Shown: positions 8,493 through 19,741, numbered from the stretch's first letter. The stretch is DNA of 55,002 nt from Terriglobales bacterium (GCA_025980765.1 JAICXB010000028.1:1-55002); one strand, 5' to 3'. Numbers and translations are program-made. Notes: generated by a model not told the origin, from the sequence alone.

Positions 8493-8789
8493 ATGTCCGC
8501 CGCCGGAGAACATATCGTTTCCCCCAAGCTCTACGTTCTGATCTGGATCATTCTGCTCTGCTTCACCGGCCTAACCACGGCGGCAGCATTCGGCGATTTC
8601 GGCATCTTCAACCCCATCATCGCTTTGGCGATTGCCTTTACCAAGGCGATCCTCGTCGTCCTGTTCTTCATGCACGTAAAGTACTCGCCCAGAATGACCG
8701 CCCTGGTCATCGGCTGCGGTCTCTTCTTCCTTTCCATCCTCATGGTTCTCACCACCGCCGACTACATCAGCCGTGGGTGGATGTTCTGA
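8493..8789 (+). CDS. Cytochrome c oxidase subunit IV (prokaryotic COX4 family)
   Basis: The protein has 98 residues and three hydrophobic helices (about 14-32, 38-60, 66-86). It contains the family motif KAILVVLFFMHVKYSPR in the middle. Prokaryotic subunit IV is a small stabilising subunit of A-type oxidases. The start is supported by AGGAG shortly upstream. It closes the respiratory operon; unlike the other junctions, about 200 bases of repeats separate it from coxC. Confidence 0.92.
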   Translation: MSAAGEHIVSPKLYVLIWIILLCFTGLTTAAAFGDFGIFNPIIALAIAFTKAILVVLFFMHVKYSPRMTALVIGCGLFFLSILMVLTTADYISRGWMF

Positions 8790-9199
8790 ATTTTTGAGAT
8801 ATTTGGTTCCTCTCCTTTCTCTTTGGAGAGATTTCATCTGCCGCACCAGAAATCCAGCGCTGAAAACCAAATTGAGGTAGTACCGCAACGACGCCAAATT
8901 TTCTTTTCTACGCGACAGCTACTCTGGACTAAATACCTCATTAGTACTAAGGGCAAAAGCACAATTCCTTAATACTTCTTAACCTCTCTTCACGCGGCTT
9001 TGCTGGGATTGAACGCTTGATTTCGATGATATGAAGCTACTCTGGCGGGACGAATTCCAATTTTCGTAGAAGAGTTCCAAAATGAGTACGGTTGAGAAAC
9101 CTACTCGCAAGCTAAGTTATTCGATCCAAAACACCTTCCGATTTGGAATTTGGGATGCATTGGCAGTAGGGCTGTCAAAGAATTTGGAGGAAAGCAAAA
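8790..9199. other. Intergenic region before the Oar-like receptor; no gene supported
   Basis: About 400 bases separate the oxidase operon from the receptor. I see no convincing gene: the frame opening at 9082 runs into the receptor in another frame and has no family features. A weak hairpin near 8814-8834 (tctcc/ggaga) could end the oxidase transcript. The stretch 8940-9060 is noticeably AT-rich and probably contains the receptor promoter, but I cannot place -35 and -10 boxes with confidence. Confidence 0.4.
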
Positions 9200-12100
9200 G
9201 TGAGACTTGCCAGAACGATCCTCGGAGCAGCTCTACTTCTCTTCTTCTCGACATTCGCTCTCGCTCAGGCGATCAGTGGCGACCTTGTCGGGACCGTGAC
9301 CGACTCAACCGGCGCGGTAGTGCCAAACACCACCGTGGTGGCAACCAACCTCGCCACTGGTGTGAAAAGCAATAGCACAACCAATGCAAACGGCGAATAT
9401 CGTTTTTCCAACTTGCTTGCCGGCCACTACGGCGTACAAGTCAATGGAAACGGCTTGGCAGGCGGCATTGCCGACGTCGTCGTTCGCCTGAACCAGACTC
9501 AGACCGCGAACATTACCGCTGCAGCAGCTGCAGCAGCTACAACCGTCGAGGTAAACGCTGACGTGGCTCCGATTGATACGACCACGCCGCAGATCCAAAC
9601 AACCTTCGAAGCCAAACAAAATCAGGATTTGCCTGAAGCTTCGCAAGGCTCTGGCGTTTTGAATCTCGCTCTGCTGGATGCCGGTGTTGCTACTTCCGGG
9701 GGAATCGGAGTTGGATCGGGACCGTCAGTCTCGGGTCAGCGTCCGCGCAACAACAACTTCACCATCGAAGGGGTGGACAACAACTCAAAGTCGGTTACCG
9801 GACCGGTCGTCACCGTCCCCAATGACGCGGTGCAAAACTTTACTGTCCTGCAAAACCAATTCAGCCCAGAATTCGGACACTCGTCCGGTGGCCAATTCAA
9901 TGAGACCATTCGCAGCGGGAGCAACAGCTTCCACGGACGCGCCTACGAATATTTCCAGAACCGGAATTTGAATGCGATTGATGCGGGAACCGCGCGAACT
10001 GAGTCGGGAACCCCGTTCAATCCCAGATTCGACAACAATCGATTTGGCGGTGACTTTGGTGGGCCGATACTTAAAGACAAGCTGTTCTTCTACACCCTGA
10101 ACGAATACAACCCCATCGGGAAGTCCACTGCGAGCTTTGCCTGTGCACCAACGGCACTCGGTTACGCGCAGATTGCAGCCTTTGGGGGCGGCGCCATTAA
10201 TGCCAACAACCTTGCGCAATACCAGAAGTTTGTCGGAACCGCAACCGCTTCCGGACCGGATTGCAACAGTTCCATTTCTCCAGCCGGATCGACAAGCAAC
10301 AATCTCGCCGATTTTGTGACCACCGCCGGTGGCGCGCCGGTGGGCCAGTACAGCGTCGGTGAGCTTTCATTGTCAGGGCCAAACTTCAGCAATCAGTTCA
10401 CGACAGTCAACAGCGTCGATTTCAACTTATCTCAGGCAGATCAGCTCCGTTTTCGCTACGTGTACCAAAAGTTGGATGCGGAAGACCTTGCGGCGCAACT
10501 CCCATCATTCTTTACGCCCATTCCAGTCCGAAACCATGTTCTCACCTTCGGCGAATACCATACGTTCTCGCCAACGGTGACCAACGAATTCCGGCTGGGC
10601 TTCAACCGCAACGCGCAGTTCTTCACCGTTGGGCCGCAGACCTATCCCGGCCTGGACAGCTTCCCCAACCTCGTATTCTTCGACCTGAACACGCAAGTCG
10701 GCCCCGATCCCAACGCGCCACAGTTTGGTATCCAGAACACGTACCAAGCGGTTGACAACATCAGTTGGGTGAAAGGTAAACACAGCCTGAAATTCGGGAT
10801 TGAAGGGCGCAAATACATCTCGCCGCAAGGCTTCACGCAGCGTTCGCGTGGAGATTACGATTACAGCAACTTCAGCACTTTCCTGCTGGACCAGCTGCCG
10901 GATCAACTGGGGCAGCGCTCTACCGGTAGCAACACCTACTATGGTGACCAGAGCGCGATCTACGCTTTTGGCAACGATTCCTGGCGTGTTACTCAGAACT
11001 TGACCGTGGATATCGGACTGCGATACGAGTTCACTTCCGTTCCCTTCAGCGAACGTTTGCAGAGCATCAACTCCATCGCCAGCGTTCCTGGACTCATCGA
11101 CTTTAGTGCGCCGCAACCTCAATATAAGAACTTCGCTCCGCGTGTCGGCTTTGCGTATTCGCCGGGGACGTCAGGCAATACTTCGATTCGTGGTGGATTC
11201 GGCATGGCCTATGACGTTCTGTTTGACAACTTTGGCCTGCTCACCGTGCCTCCGGAATTCGGCGGCACTTGCGATGTGGCGCAGAGCGTAAACGGGGCTG
11301 GGGGATGCACATTCTCCACCACGGCGTTTCTCGCCAGCGGTGGTTTACCTCCCGGAACGGGAACCGGCCTTCAAACCTTCGCGACTGCGGCCGACGCACG
11401 AGCCGCAACGGCGGGATTTACCCCCAACCAGAAGCTCCCGTACAGCGAGACCTGGGACCTCGGTATCCAACATTCATTCGCGAACAAGTACACCGCGGAA
11501 ATCCGTTATGTGGGAACTCGAGGCATTCATCTCCCGGTACAGGACCAGCTCAATAAACAACCCAGAGTTACGCCCCAGAACGCCTTGCCGACGTTCCTGT
11601 CGAATCCTGGTCAAGCGGCACTGGATGCGTTGCCGAACACTCTGGCTTCGATCCAAGCGCTGAGCAACACCGTTCCGGCGTTTGCCGCGGCCGGTCTTAC
11701 CAACCCGATCACCGCGTTCGAGCCGTTTGGACAATCCATCTACCATGGGTTGCAAACGCAGCTAAACCGCTCATTTTCGAATGGCCTTCAGTTCCAGGCT
11801 GCCTGGACCTGGAGCCACGCGGAAGACAATTCCACCGCAGAGGTCTTCTCCACCGTACTGACGCCGCGACGTCCGCAGAATTCTCAGAACGTCGCTGCCG
11901 ATTTCGGCACCTCAGCTCTGGACCGTCGTCACCGCGTGACCCTCGAGGTCCTTTATGACCTGCCTTTCTTCAAGAACGGCAACTTCCTTGAGAAGAATAT
12001 CTTGGGCAACTGGGAGATCGCGCCGGTGTACGAATTCCAGACGCCGGAGTATTTCGTTGCTGCCAGCGGTACCGACAGCAATCTGAACGGCGACTCGGCT

Positions 12101-12535
12101 CCCGATCGCGCGATCTTCAATGCCAGCGGAGTTCCGGGAACCGGATCGGCTGTGACTCCTCTGAAGAACACTGCAGGAGACACAGTTGCCTACCTTGCAG
12201 TAAATCCCAACGCACAATACATCCAGGCCGGGAAAGGCGCGCTGTCGAACGTAAACCGCAATACAGTTCCCACGAATCGCACCAACAACTGGGACCTGAC
12301 GGTCGTGAAGCGAGTCAATGTCACCGAACGTGCTGCGGTTGAGTTCCAGGCGCAGGCCTTCAACATCTTCAACCATTCTCAGTTCATCCCGGGGTTCGTG
12401 AACGACATTGCACCCTTAGCCTTCACATCCATTACGCCCTACGTGGACGTGAACAATCCGCAGTTCAACCAGCCGCAGTTGTTCTTCAACAACAACGCGC
12501 GGACCCTGCAACTGGTGTTGAAGTTCATCTTCTAG
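9200..12535 (+). CDS. Oar-like TonB-dependent outer-membrane receptor with carboxypeptidase-regulatory domain
   Basis: The protein has 1111 residues. GTG 9200 has GGAGGA eight bases upstream. A Sec signal peptide (about 1-24, ending ALAQA) is followed by a carboxypeptidase-regulatory-like beta-sandwich domain (about 25-105; GTVTDSTGAVVPNTTVVATN, later GEYRFSNLLAGHY). A plug region follows (SVSGQRPRNNNFTIEGVDNN near 175-195), then a long beta-barrel with many alternating aromatic strands, ending in KFIF as outer-membrane barrels do. Such Oar-like receptors are greatly expanded in Acidobacteriota and probably take up oligosaccharides, peptides or other large substrates; the substrate here is unknown. 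It stands alone, with its own terminator. Confidence 0.93.
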   Translation: MRLARTILGAALLLFFSTFALAQAISGDLVGTVTDSTGAVVPNTTVVATNLATGVKSNSTTNANGEYRFSNLLAGHYGVQVNGNGLAGGIADVVVRLNQTQTANITAAAAAAATTVEVNADVAPIDTTTPQIQTTFEAKQNQDLPEASQGSGVLNLALLDAGVATSGGIGVGSGPSVSGQRPRNNNFTIEGVDNNSKSVTGPVVTVPNDAVQNFTVLQNQFSPEFGHSSGGQFNETIRSGSNSFHGRAYEYFQNRNLNAIDAGTARTESGTPFNPRFDNNRFGGDFGGPILKDKLFFYTLNEYNPIGKSTASFACAPTALGYAQIAAFGGGAINANNLAQYQKFVGTATASGPDCNSSISPAGSTSNNLADFVTTAGGAPVGQYSVGELSLSGPNFSNQFTTVNSVDFNLSQADQLRFRYVYQKLDAEDLAAQLPSFFTPIPVRNHVLTFGEYHTFSPTVTNEFRLGFNRNAQFFTVGPQTYPGLDSFPNLVFFDLNTQVGPDPNAPQFGIQNTYQAVDNISWVKGKHSLKFGIEGRKYISPQGFTQRSRGDYDYSNFSTFLLDQLPDQLGQRSTGSNTYYGDQSAIYAFGNDSWRVTQNLTVDIGLRYEFTSVPFSERLQSINSIASVPGLIDFSAPQPQYKNFAPRVGFAYSPGTSGNTSIRGGFGMAYDVLFDNFGLLTVPPEFGGTCDVAQSVNGAGGCTFSTTAFLASGGLPPGTGTGLQTFATAADARAATAGFTPNQKLPYSETWDLGIQHSFANKYTAEIRYVGTRGIHLPVQDQLNKQPRVTPQNALPTFLSNPGQAALDALPNTLASIQALSNTVPAFAAAGLTNPITAFEPFGQSIYHGLQTQLNRSFSNGLQFQAAWTWSHAEDNSTAEVFSTVLTPRRPQNSQNVAADFGTSALDRRHRVTLEVLYDLPFFKNGNFLEKNILGNWEIAPVYEFQTPEYFVAASGTDSNLNGDSAPDRAIFNASGVPGTGSAVTPLKNTAGDTVAYLAVNPNAQYIQAGKGALSNVNRNTVPTNRTNNWDLTVVKRVNVTERAAVEFQAQAFNIFNHSQFIPGFVNDIAPLAFTSITPYVDVNNPQFNQPQLFFNNNARTLQLVLKFIF

Positions 12536-12560
12536 AAGTCAATTCGAGACGTACATCCTC

Positions 12561-12590
12561 ATCGGGAGCCTGCGGGCTCCCGATTTTTTG
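12561..12590 (+). terminator. Rho-independent terminator of the Oar-like receptor gene
   Basis: Stem ATCGGGAGCC (12561-12570) and GGCTCCCGAT (12575-12584), loop of four bases, followed by a run of six T (12584-12589). It begins 26 bases after the receptor stop codon. Confidence 0.92.
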
Positions 12591-12667
12591 TTAAAGTCAA
12601 ATTCGTTGGTGTGTGGCTAGGGCAGCGGCCATGTTTCGATCGAAGAACTCATCGACTCCAGCTAATT

Positions 12668-13057
12668 TCAGTCGCGCTCTATGACGCGGAGATCGGTAAA
12701 CTTCGCGATCACATCAAAATCGCGGTCCCGGTGCCACACTGGCACTCGGTTCTCGATCGCTATTGCCGCAATCAGGCAATCCGCGGATGCGCGGATCGTG
12801 AAACCCTTTCGTCTCCCGCCGCGGTAAATGTCAGAAGCTAGGAGAAAGGCGCTCTTGGTCAAGGGGTCACTGAGCAATGGAAGGGCCGAGAAGAGTTCGC
12901 GGAACGCGTCGGCAGGCGGATCGTCCCTCAGTACCTGCAGAACTTCCTGGAGCACTGGACCGCAAGTACAGAATTCCAGGAGATCTTTCTCCGAAATATT
13001 CAATCTTGGCTTACGGTTTAATAGCTCGATCCAGACGGAAGTATCCACCAGGATCAC
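12668..13057 (-). CDS. vapC: VapC-family PIN-domain ribonuclease toxin
   Basis: The 129-residue protein has the four acidic residues of a PIN nuclease: Asp5 (LVDTSVWIELL), Glu38 (PVLQEVLQ), Asp93 (SADCLIAAIA) and Asp111 or Asp113 (HRDRDFD). VapC toxins cleave tRNA or rRNA in a magnesium-dependent way and are neutralised by VapB. The GTG start overlaps the vapB stop (GTGA), and GGGAGAG lies about eight bases upstream, within the last vapB codons. The pair is therefore translationally coupled. The RNA target cannot be read from the sequence. Confidence 0.9.
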   Translation of the reverse strand: MILVDTSVWIELLNRKPRLNISEKDLLEFCTCGPVLQEVLQVLRDDPPADAFRELFSALPLLSDPLTKSAFLLASDIYRGGRRKGFTIRASADCLIAAIAIENRVPVWHRDRDFDVIAKFTDLRVIERD

Positions 13058-13317
13058 TTCTTTTTCTCTCCCTGTGACCTGTGATCGGGGGGCCGCGCCC
13101 CCCGATCATTGTCCTCCCGCATTTCCTCGAGATCGCCCTGCCATAGTCCTTGGCCGAAAAAGGCGCTGATACTAAGGATCTTGCGGACGCGAAGCAACTC
13201 CGCCAATGCGGTATTGACGGTTGCCGAATACGTCTTTGCGCCCAGCGCGCGCGTCGCTTCGTCTAAGAGTTTATCGTTCAACACAAGAGTTGTGCGCTTC
13301 ATGCGCATACTATACAT
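13054..13317 (-). CDS. vapB: VapB-family antitoxin with a hairpin-encoded C-terminal extension
   Basis: The protein has 87 residues. Its N-terminus MKRTTLVLNDKLLDEATRAL looks like a ribbon-helix-helix DNA-binding strand and helix, and the middle FFGQGLWQGDLEEMRED is the toxin-binding tail seen in VapB relatives. Alternative ATG codons at 13308 and 13302 could be the true start; no ribosome site decides. The last residues (about 70-87, NDRGARPPDHRSQGEKKK) are encoded largely by a perfect 25-base hairpin (13083-13107), which looks like an added extension. It follows dusB by 18 bases and may be transcribed with it, or autoregulated as is usual for VapBC. Confidence 0.85.
   Translation of the reverse strand: MYSMRMKRTTLVLNDKLLDEATRALGAKTYSATVNTALAELLRVRKILSISAFFGQGLWQGDLEEMREDNDRGARPPDHRSQGEKKK
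13083..13107. repeat. Perfect 11-bp inverted repeat in the 3' end of vapB
   Basis: GATCGGGGGGC (13083-13093), a three-base loop CGC, and GCCCCCCGATC (13097-13107) are exactly complementary. It lies inside the vapB frame just before the vapC start and encodes part of the odd VapB tail. There is no T-run, so a classical terminator is not supported. Confidence 0.8.
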
Positions 13318-13335
13318 CGCACAAAAAAGTACATT

Positions 13336-14508
13336 TCAGAGTTGGTGCGCTTCCGAGAACACTGCGAGCTGCTCTTCGAAGAACGCATCCACGCGGCTGA
13401 TGACTTCGCTTCCCGATTTGGCTTCGTAGATGGCTTTACGCAGGTGCGCGCCGTGGGTTACGCCGTGAGTGAACCACGAGGCGAATTGCTTCATCTTACC
13501 GACGGCGTCGGGCAGCTCTTCTTCGATGAGCATGGCAAAGTAGGTGTGGATCATCCGGTAACGGTCCTGCTCCGTCGGCTGGGTGTAAGAGCCGATGCCC
13601 GTTGCCTGCGTTGAGGCGGTGTATTCGGCGATCTGGCGGAAGATCCAGGGATTGGCGGGCGCGGTGCGGCCGATCATGACCGCGTCGCATCTGGTCTGCG
13701 CGATCATGGCGACGGCGTCTTCCGGTGTGCGAATGTCTCCATTTCCTATTACGGGAATGGAAACCGCGTCTTTAATCGCGGCGATGTATTCCCAGCGTGC
13801 ATTGCCGCTGTATCCCTGCTCGCGGGTGCGCGCGTGCAGCGCCACGGCATTCAGTCCGCAGTTTTCGGCCAGCCTCGCCAATTCGACGCAGACCACTTCC
13901 GCATCCGACCAGCCGATGCGGAACTTTACCGTAAAGGGAATCTTCACCGCCGCACGAACGGCCTCAAAAATGCCCTGAATCTGCGGCAGGTCGCGCAGCA
14001 GGCCGGAGCCGCCATTGCACTTGACTACACGCTTCGCCGGACAGCCGAGATTCAAGTCCACCATATCGAAGCCGAGGTCTTCGACCACGCGCGCGGCATC
14101 GGCGATAATTGCGGCGTCCGAGCCGAAGAGCTGTGCAGAAATGGGATGCTCATCGTCGTAAAACGTAAGATATCGTTTGCGCCGCGACTCGCGGCAACGC
14201 GCGAGCCCGTCGGCCGAGGTGAACTCGGTCATGATCAGCCCGCATCCGGACTGGGTGTTGCTGATGCGAGCATCCACTCGCTCCGCGAGTGAGCTATCGG
14301 CGCTCGGCTGTCGGCTTTCGGCTTTGGAGGTAAAGACGCTGGCATTGCGAATGAAGCGGCGAAAGACGGTGTCGGTCACTCCGGCCATGGGCGCCAGCAC
14401 CGTCGCCGGCGCAACCCGCACGTTCCCAATCTGGATCTCAGCCGGAACACACGCGTCCTCTGGCATGGAGTGCGCGATCGGATTGTCCCAGGTCTTGCGC
14501 ATCTTCAA
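13336..14508 (-). CDS. dusB: tRNA-dihydrouridine synthase (Dus family) with a repeat-encoded insertion
   Basis: The 390-residue flavoenzyme reduces uridine to dihydrouridine in tRNA D-loops. Family marks are VLAPMAGVTDTVFRRFIR near residues 37-54, LNLGCPAKRVVKCNGGSGLL with the catalytic Cys, NGDIRTPEDA, and the FMN-phosphate region RTAPANPWIF. Between FRRFIRN and GCGLIMTEFTS there are about 30 extra residues (ASVFTSKAESRQPSADSSLA and onward) not expected in the family. They coincide with a palindromic repeat at about 14250-14342. The frame stays open across the insert. The dusB assignment rather than another Dus subgroup is by general resemblance. Confidence 0.9.
   Translation of the reverse strand: MKMRKTWDNPIAHSMPEDACVPAEIQIGNVRVAPATVLAPMAGVTDTVFRRFIRNASVFTSKAESRQPSADSSLAERVDARISNTQSGCGLIMTEFTSADGLARCRESRRKRYLTFYDDEHPISAQLFGSDAAIIADAARVVEDLGFDMVDLNLGCPAKRVVKCNGGSGLLRDLPQIQGIFEAVRAAVKIPFTVKFRIGWSDAEVVCVELARLAENCGLNAVALHARTREQGYSGNARWEYIAAIKDAVSIPVIGNGDIRTPEDAVAMIAQTRCDAVMIGRTAPANPWIFRQIAEYTASTQATGIGSYTQPTEQDRYRMIHTYFAMLIEEELPDAVGKMKQFASWFTHGVTHGAHLRKAIYEAKSGSEVISRVDAFFEEQLAVFSEAHQL
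14250..14342. repeat. Palindromic and degenerate tandem repeat inserted in the dus gene
   Basis: It contains the hairpin ACTCGC-TCC-GCGAGT (14276-14290) followed by imperfect repeats of the type tcggcgctcggctgtcggct (from 14297). Its limits are inferred from where the Dus family pattern breaks and resumes, so the ends are approximate. It adds about 30 codons to the synthase without a frameshift. Confidence 0.6.
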
Positions 14509-14524
14509 CTCTTAGAACCATCTC

Positions 14525-14613
14525 TACCACAGAGGACACAGAGAGTCACAGAGGAAGGCAGGACAAATCAGCTTGTGCTTTCCTCTGTGCTCCCCCGTGT
14601 CCTCCGTGGTGAA
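14525..14613. repeat. ACCACAGAGG inverted-repeat element
   Basis: ACCACAGAGGACACAGAG near the left side is mirrored imperfectly by CCTCTGTGCTCCCCCGTGTC and CTCCGTGGTG on the right. It fills the gap between dusB and the rpmE terminator. No gene is present. Similar short repeats built from cacagagg units are common in intergenic DNA of several phyla; their mobility is unexplained. Confidence 0.65.
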
Positions 14614-14634
14614 AACGGGTCCCGGTCCCGAACC

Positions 14635-14660
14635 AAAAAAGCCTCCGCCGAAGCGGAGGC
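14635..14660 (-). terminator. rpmE: Rho-independent terminator of rpmE (minus strand)
   Basis: Read on the minus strand, GCCTCCGC-TTCG-GCGGAGGC (14660 to 14641) is followed by six T (the AAAAAA at 14635-14640 of the plus strand). It lies 22 bases after the rpmE stop and should separate rpmE from dusB. Confidence 0.92.
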
Positions 14661-14682
14661 TCGTCGGGCGAACTTTGTCTTT

Positions 14683-14913
14683 CTACTTCGTTCCCGTTTT
14701 GGCGGCCTCTCCAGCCTTGGCATATTTGCGGCGGAAGCGCTCGACGCGTCCGGCAGTATCGACCAGCTTCTGCTTGCCGGTAAAGAATGGATGGCAATTG
14801 GAGCAGATTTCCAGGTGGATATCGCCCTTATGCGTGGAACGGGTGGTAAACGAGTTCCCGCAGGCGCACATCACGCGCACCTCGTTGTAAGCGGGATGAC
14901 CAGTGGGCTTCAT
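14683..14913 (-). CDS. rpmE: Ribosomal protein bL31
   Basis: The 76-residue protein has the bL31 pattern [20 protein letters not shown] near the start and [20 protein letters not shown] in the middle, ending with a basic [10 protein letters not shown] segment. Four cysteines (CAC and CSNC) make it the zinc-binding form. It is part of the large subunit near the central protuberance. It is monocistronic, with its own terminator. Length is typical. Confidence 0.95.
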   Translation of the reverse strand: MKPTGHPAYNEVRVMCACGNSFTTRSTHKGDIHLEICSNCHPFFTGKQKLVDTAGRVERFRRKYAKAGEAAKTGTK

Positions 14914-15088
14914 CAGTGCTTTTCCTTTGTATCACCGGGGCACACGGAGCCTCTCCGCGAGTTTTCCGGGAGCTTCTAGTGTAATGGAGCGCGGCGGAAC
15001 GCGGCAAGCGCGGCAGGTGCACACGCTATTGCTCGTGCTATCGTTTTTGTTGGAGTTTGTTTCTGTTCCCGAGGCGAGAAATCAACAT

Positions 15089-15216
15089 CTCGCACGGATA
15101 AAACGGATTTGGACGGATTCCACGGATCTCAAACGGGATAAAAACGTCAGGATTGCCCAAGCATAATCCCATTCTCAAATCCGTCGGATCCGTCTGCTCC
15201 GTCTCGTCCGTGCGAG
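15089..15216. repeat. CACGGAT-rich element with 10-bp terminal inverted repeats, upstream of valS
   Basis: CTCGCACGGA (15089-15098) is mirrored by TCCGTGCGAG (15207-15216). Inside are several acggat/atccgt units in opposite orientations on the two halves. It occupies the valS leader. No T-box features (specifier loop, TGGNACCGCG) were found. The rest of 14914-15261 contains nothing gene-like. Confidence 0.65.
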
Positions 15217-15261
15217 CAGTTGTTCTCGCTGAGGAACGGAATATCAGTGATCATCTGAACC

Positions 15262-18033
<2,772 letters not shown>

Positions 18034-18063
18034 GGTCGCTCCGGCAGACTTCATTATTTAATG

Positions 18064-18251
18064 TGTCATCCTGAGTCCGCCTGGGCGGGCGAAGGACCTC
18101 CTGCAAACGTATATGCGCCGATGCAGAAAGAAGGGCTCTTCGGCCTATGCACGTGAAAACCTGATTTGTGGTTGAAGAGCCGCACAACCGGCCTCCAGGT
18201 CCGACAGTTGCTCAGGAGATCCTTTGCCCGCTGCGCGGACTCAGGATGACA
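18064..18251. repeat. TGTCATCC-family inverted-repeat element, copy C
   Basis: TGTCATCCTGAG (18064-18075) and CTCAGGATGACA (18240-18251) are exact reverse complements, and similarity between the arms continues imperfectly for about 40 bases (tccgcc..gggc..gaagga / tcctttgccc..gcgga). The centre is unique sequence without a gene. It fills the gap between valS and the MATE exporter and is the best-preserved copy for defining the family ends. Confidence 0.85.
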
Positions 18252-18281
18252 GATCAAGAGTGTTGATTACTGATCTAGACA

Positions 18282-19697
18282 ATGTCCGCACTCGGCACAA
18301 TCCGAAGCTGGTTCACCGCCTTGCGCGCAGAGGTTCCAGCTATGTTCTCGCTGGCCGGGCCGCTGGTGTTGGCCGAGATTGGGTGGATGGCCATGGGCAT
18401 TGTGGACACCATCATGGTGGGCCACATGTCCAACAGCGCGGAAGCCATCGGCGGCACCAGCCTGGGCGGCGTGATTTTCTATACTGCTGGCATCTTCGGG
18501 GGAGCGCTGCTGTTCTCGCTCGACACCAAGGTTTCGCAATCGTTCGGCGCCGGCGATCTTGCCGACTGCAATCATTCTCTGCTCAGCGCTCTGTACATCG
18601 TCTTCCCGCTCACGCCGGTGATTATGATTTGTGTCTGGCTCTCGGGACGCGCGTTGCCGGCCATTCACGTCAATCCCGGCGTGCTCGGCCAGACGCTGCC
18701 ATTTCTCACGGCGATGAACTGGGGCACGTTCCCACTGTTGCTCTACTTCGCGTTCCGGCGTTATCTGCAGGCTATGAACCTGGTAAAGCCGGTTACGTTC
18801 GCGTTGATTTCGGCGAACGTGGTGAACCTCTTATTCGATTGGGTCCTGATCTACGGGCATTGGGGGTTCCGCGCTTATGGCGTTGCCGGCTCAGGATGGT
18901 CCACGTTTCTGGCGCGCTGCTACGTCGCGATCGTGCTGTTCGCGACGATTGTGTGGCACGACCGCAGGCAGCATGTGCGCCTGCTCGAAGGCCGATTGCG
19001 TCCCGATTTAGAACGCATACGCGAGCTGCTGCGCATTGGGCTGCCGGCGGCAACGCAGGTGCTGCTGGAAATCGGCGTCTTCTCCGCGGCAACTGCTTTG
19101 ATTGCCAGGCTGAGTCCCGCATCCATCGCAGCGCACCAGATCGCGCTCAACTGCGCCAGCCTCACCTACATGGTTCCGCTGGGAATCAGCTCGGCGGCGG
19201 CGGTGCGTGTGGGTCAAGGCCTGGGGCGTCGTGATGCGGCGGCTGCCGGCCGCGCGGGCTGGACCGCCATCGCCCTCGGCGCGGGCTTCATGAGCTGCGC
19301 GGCAATCGTATTCGTTCTGGCGCCGCGGGCGATCATCCGGCTGTTCAGTCCAGATCCTGAGGTCATGCGCATTGGCGTGCTGCTGCTGTTTGTAGCCGCC
19401 GCATTCCAACTCTTTGACGGACTGCAAACCGTAGCCACCGGCGCGCTGCGGGGGGCCGGCGAAACCCGAATGCCGATGTTGAGTTCACTGATCGCCTATT
19501 GGGTGATCGGTCTCCCGCTCGGCTACTATTTCGGATTTCGCCGCGGTCTCGGCGCCTTCGGAATTTGGCTGGGCCTCGCGCTCTCGCTCATGGTGCTGGG
19601 CAGCGCGCTGGTCCTCGTCTGGCGAGGCAAGGTGAAGAACCTGATTGCCGCCGAGTTGACGTTGGAGCGAGGGAAGCTGCTGGCTGCAGGCTACTGA
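18282..19697 (+). CDS. MATE-family multidrug/sodium antiporter (NorM-like)
   Basis: The 471-residue inner-membrane protein has about twelve helices arranged as two MatE repeats. Family marks include LAEIGWMAMGIVDTIMVGHM in helix 2, a second-half equivalent around IGLPAATQVLLEIGVFSAAT, and LRGAGETRMPMLSSLIAYWV near residue 390. MATE proteins export cationic drugs or metabolites in exchange for sodium or protons. Substrate and ion cannot be told from sequence. It appears monocistronic, flanked by repeat elements on both sides. Confidence 0.92.
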   Translation: MSALGTIRSWFTALRAEVPAMFSLAGPLVLAEIGWMAMGIVDTIMVGHMSNSAEAIGGTSLGGVIFYTAGIFGGALLFSLDTKVSQSFGAGDLADCNHSLLSALYIVFPLTPVIMICVWLSGRALPAIHVNPGVLGQTLPFLTAMNWGTFPLLLYFAFRRYLQAMNLVKPVTFALISANVVNLLFDWVLIYGHWGFRAYGVAGSGWSTFLARCYVAIVLFATIVWHDRRQHVRLLEGRLRPDLERIRELLRIGLPAATQVLLEIGVFSAATALIARLSPASIAAHQIALNCASLTYMVPLGISSAAAVRVGQGLGRRDAAAAGRAGWTAIALGAGFMSCAAIVFVLAPRAIIRLFSPDPEVMRIGVLLLFVAAAFQLFDGLQTVATGALRGAGETRMPMLSSLIAYWVIGLPLGYYFGFRRGLGAFGIWLGLALSLMVLGSALVLVWRGKVKNLIAAELTLERGKLLAAGY

Positions 19698-19741
19698 AAC
19701 ATTTTTAATTTCGGTGTGGATCACTGCCGAAAGTTAGAAAA

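Noticed and set aside
9082..9375. Small frame just before the Oar-like receptor
   Set aside because: It overlaps the receptor start in another frame; the tail is an out-of-frame reading of the receptor signal peptide.
15000..15261. T-box riboswitch upstream of valS
   Set aside because: No TGGNACCGCG-like antiterminator box; the leader is occupied by a CACGGAT inverted-repeat element.
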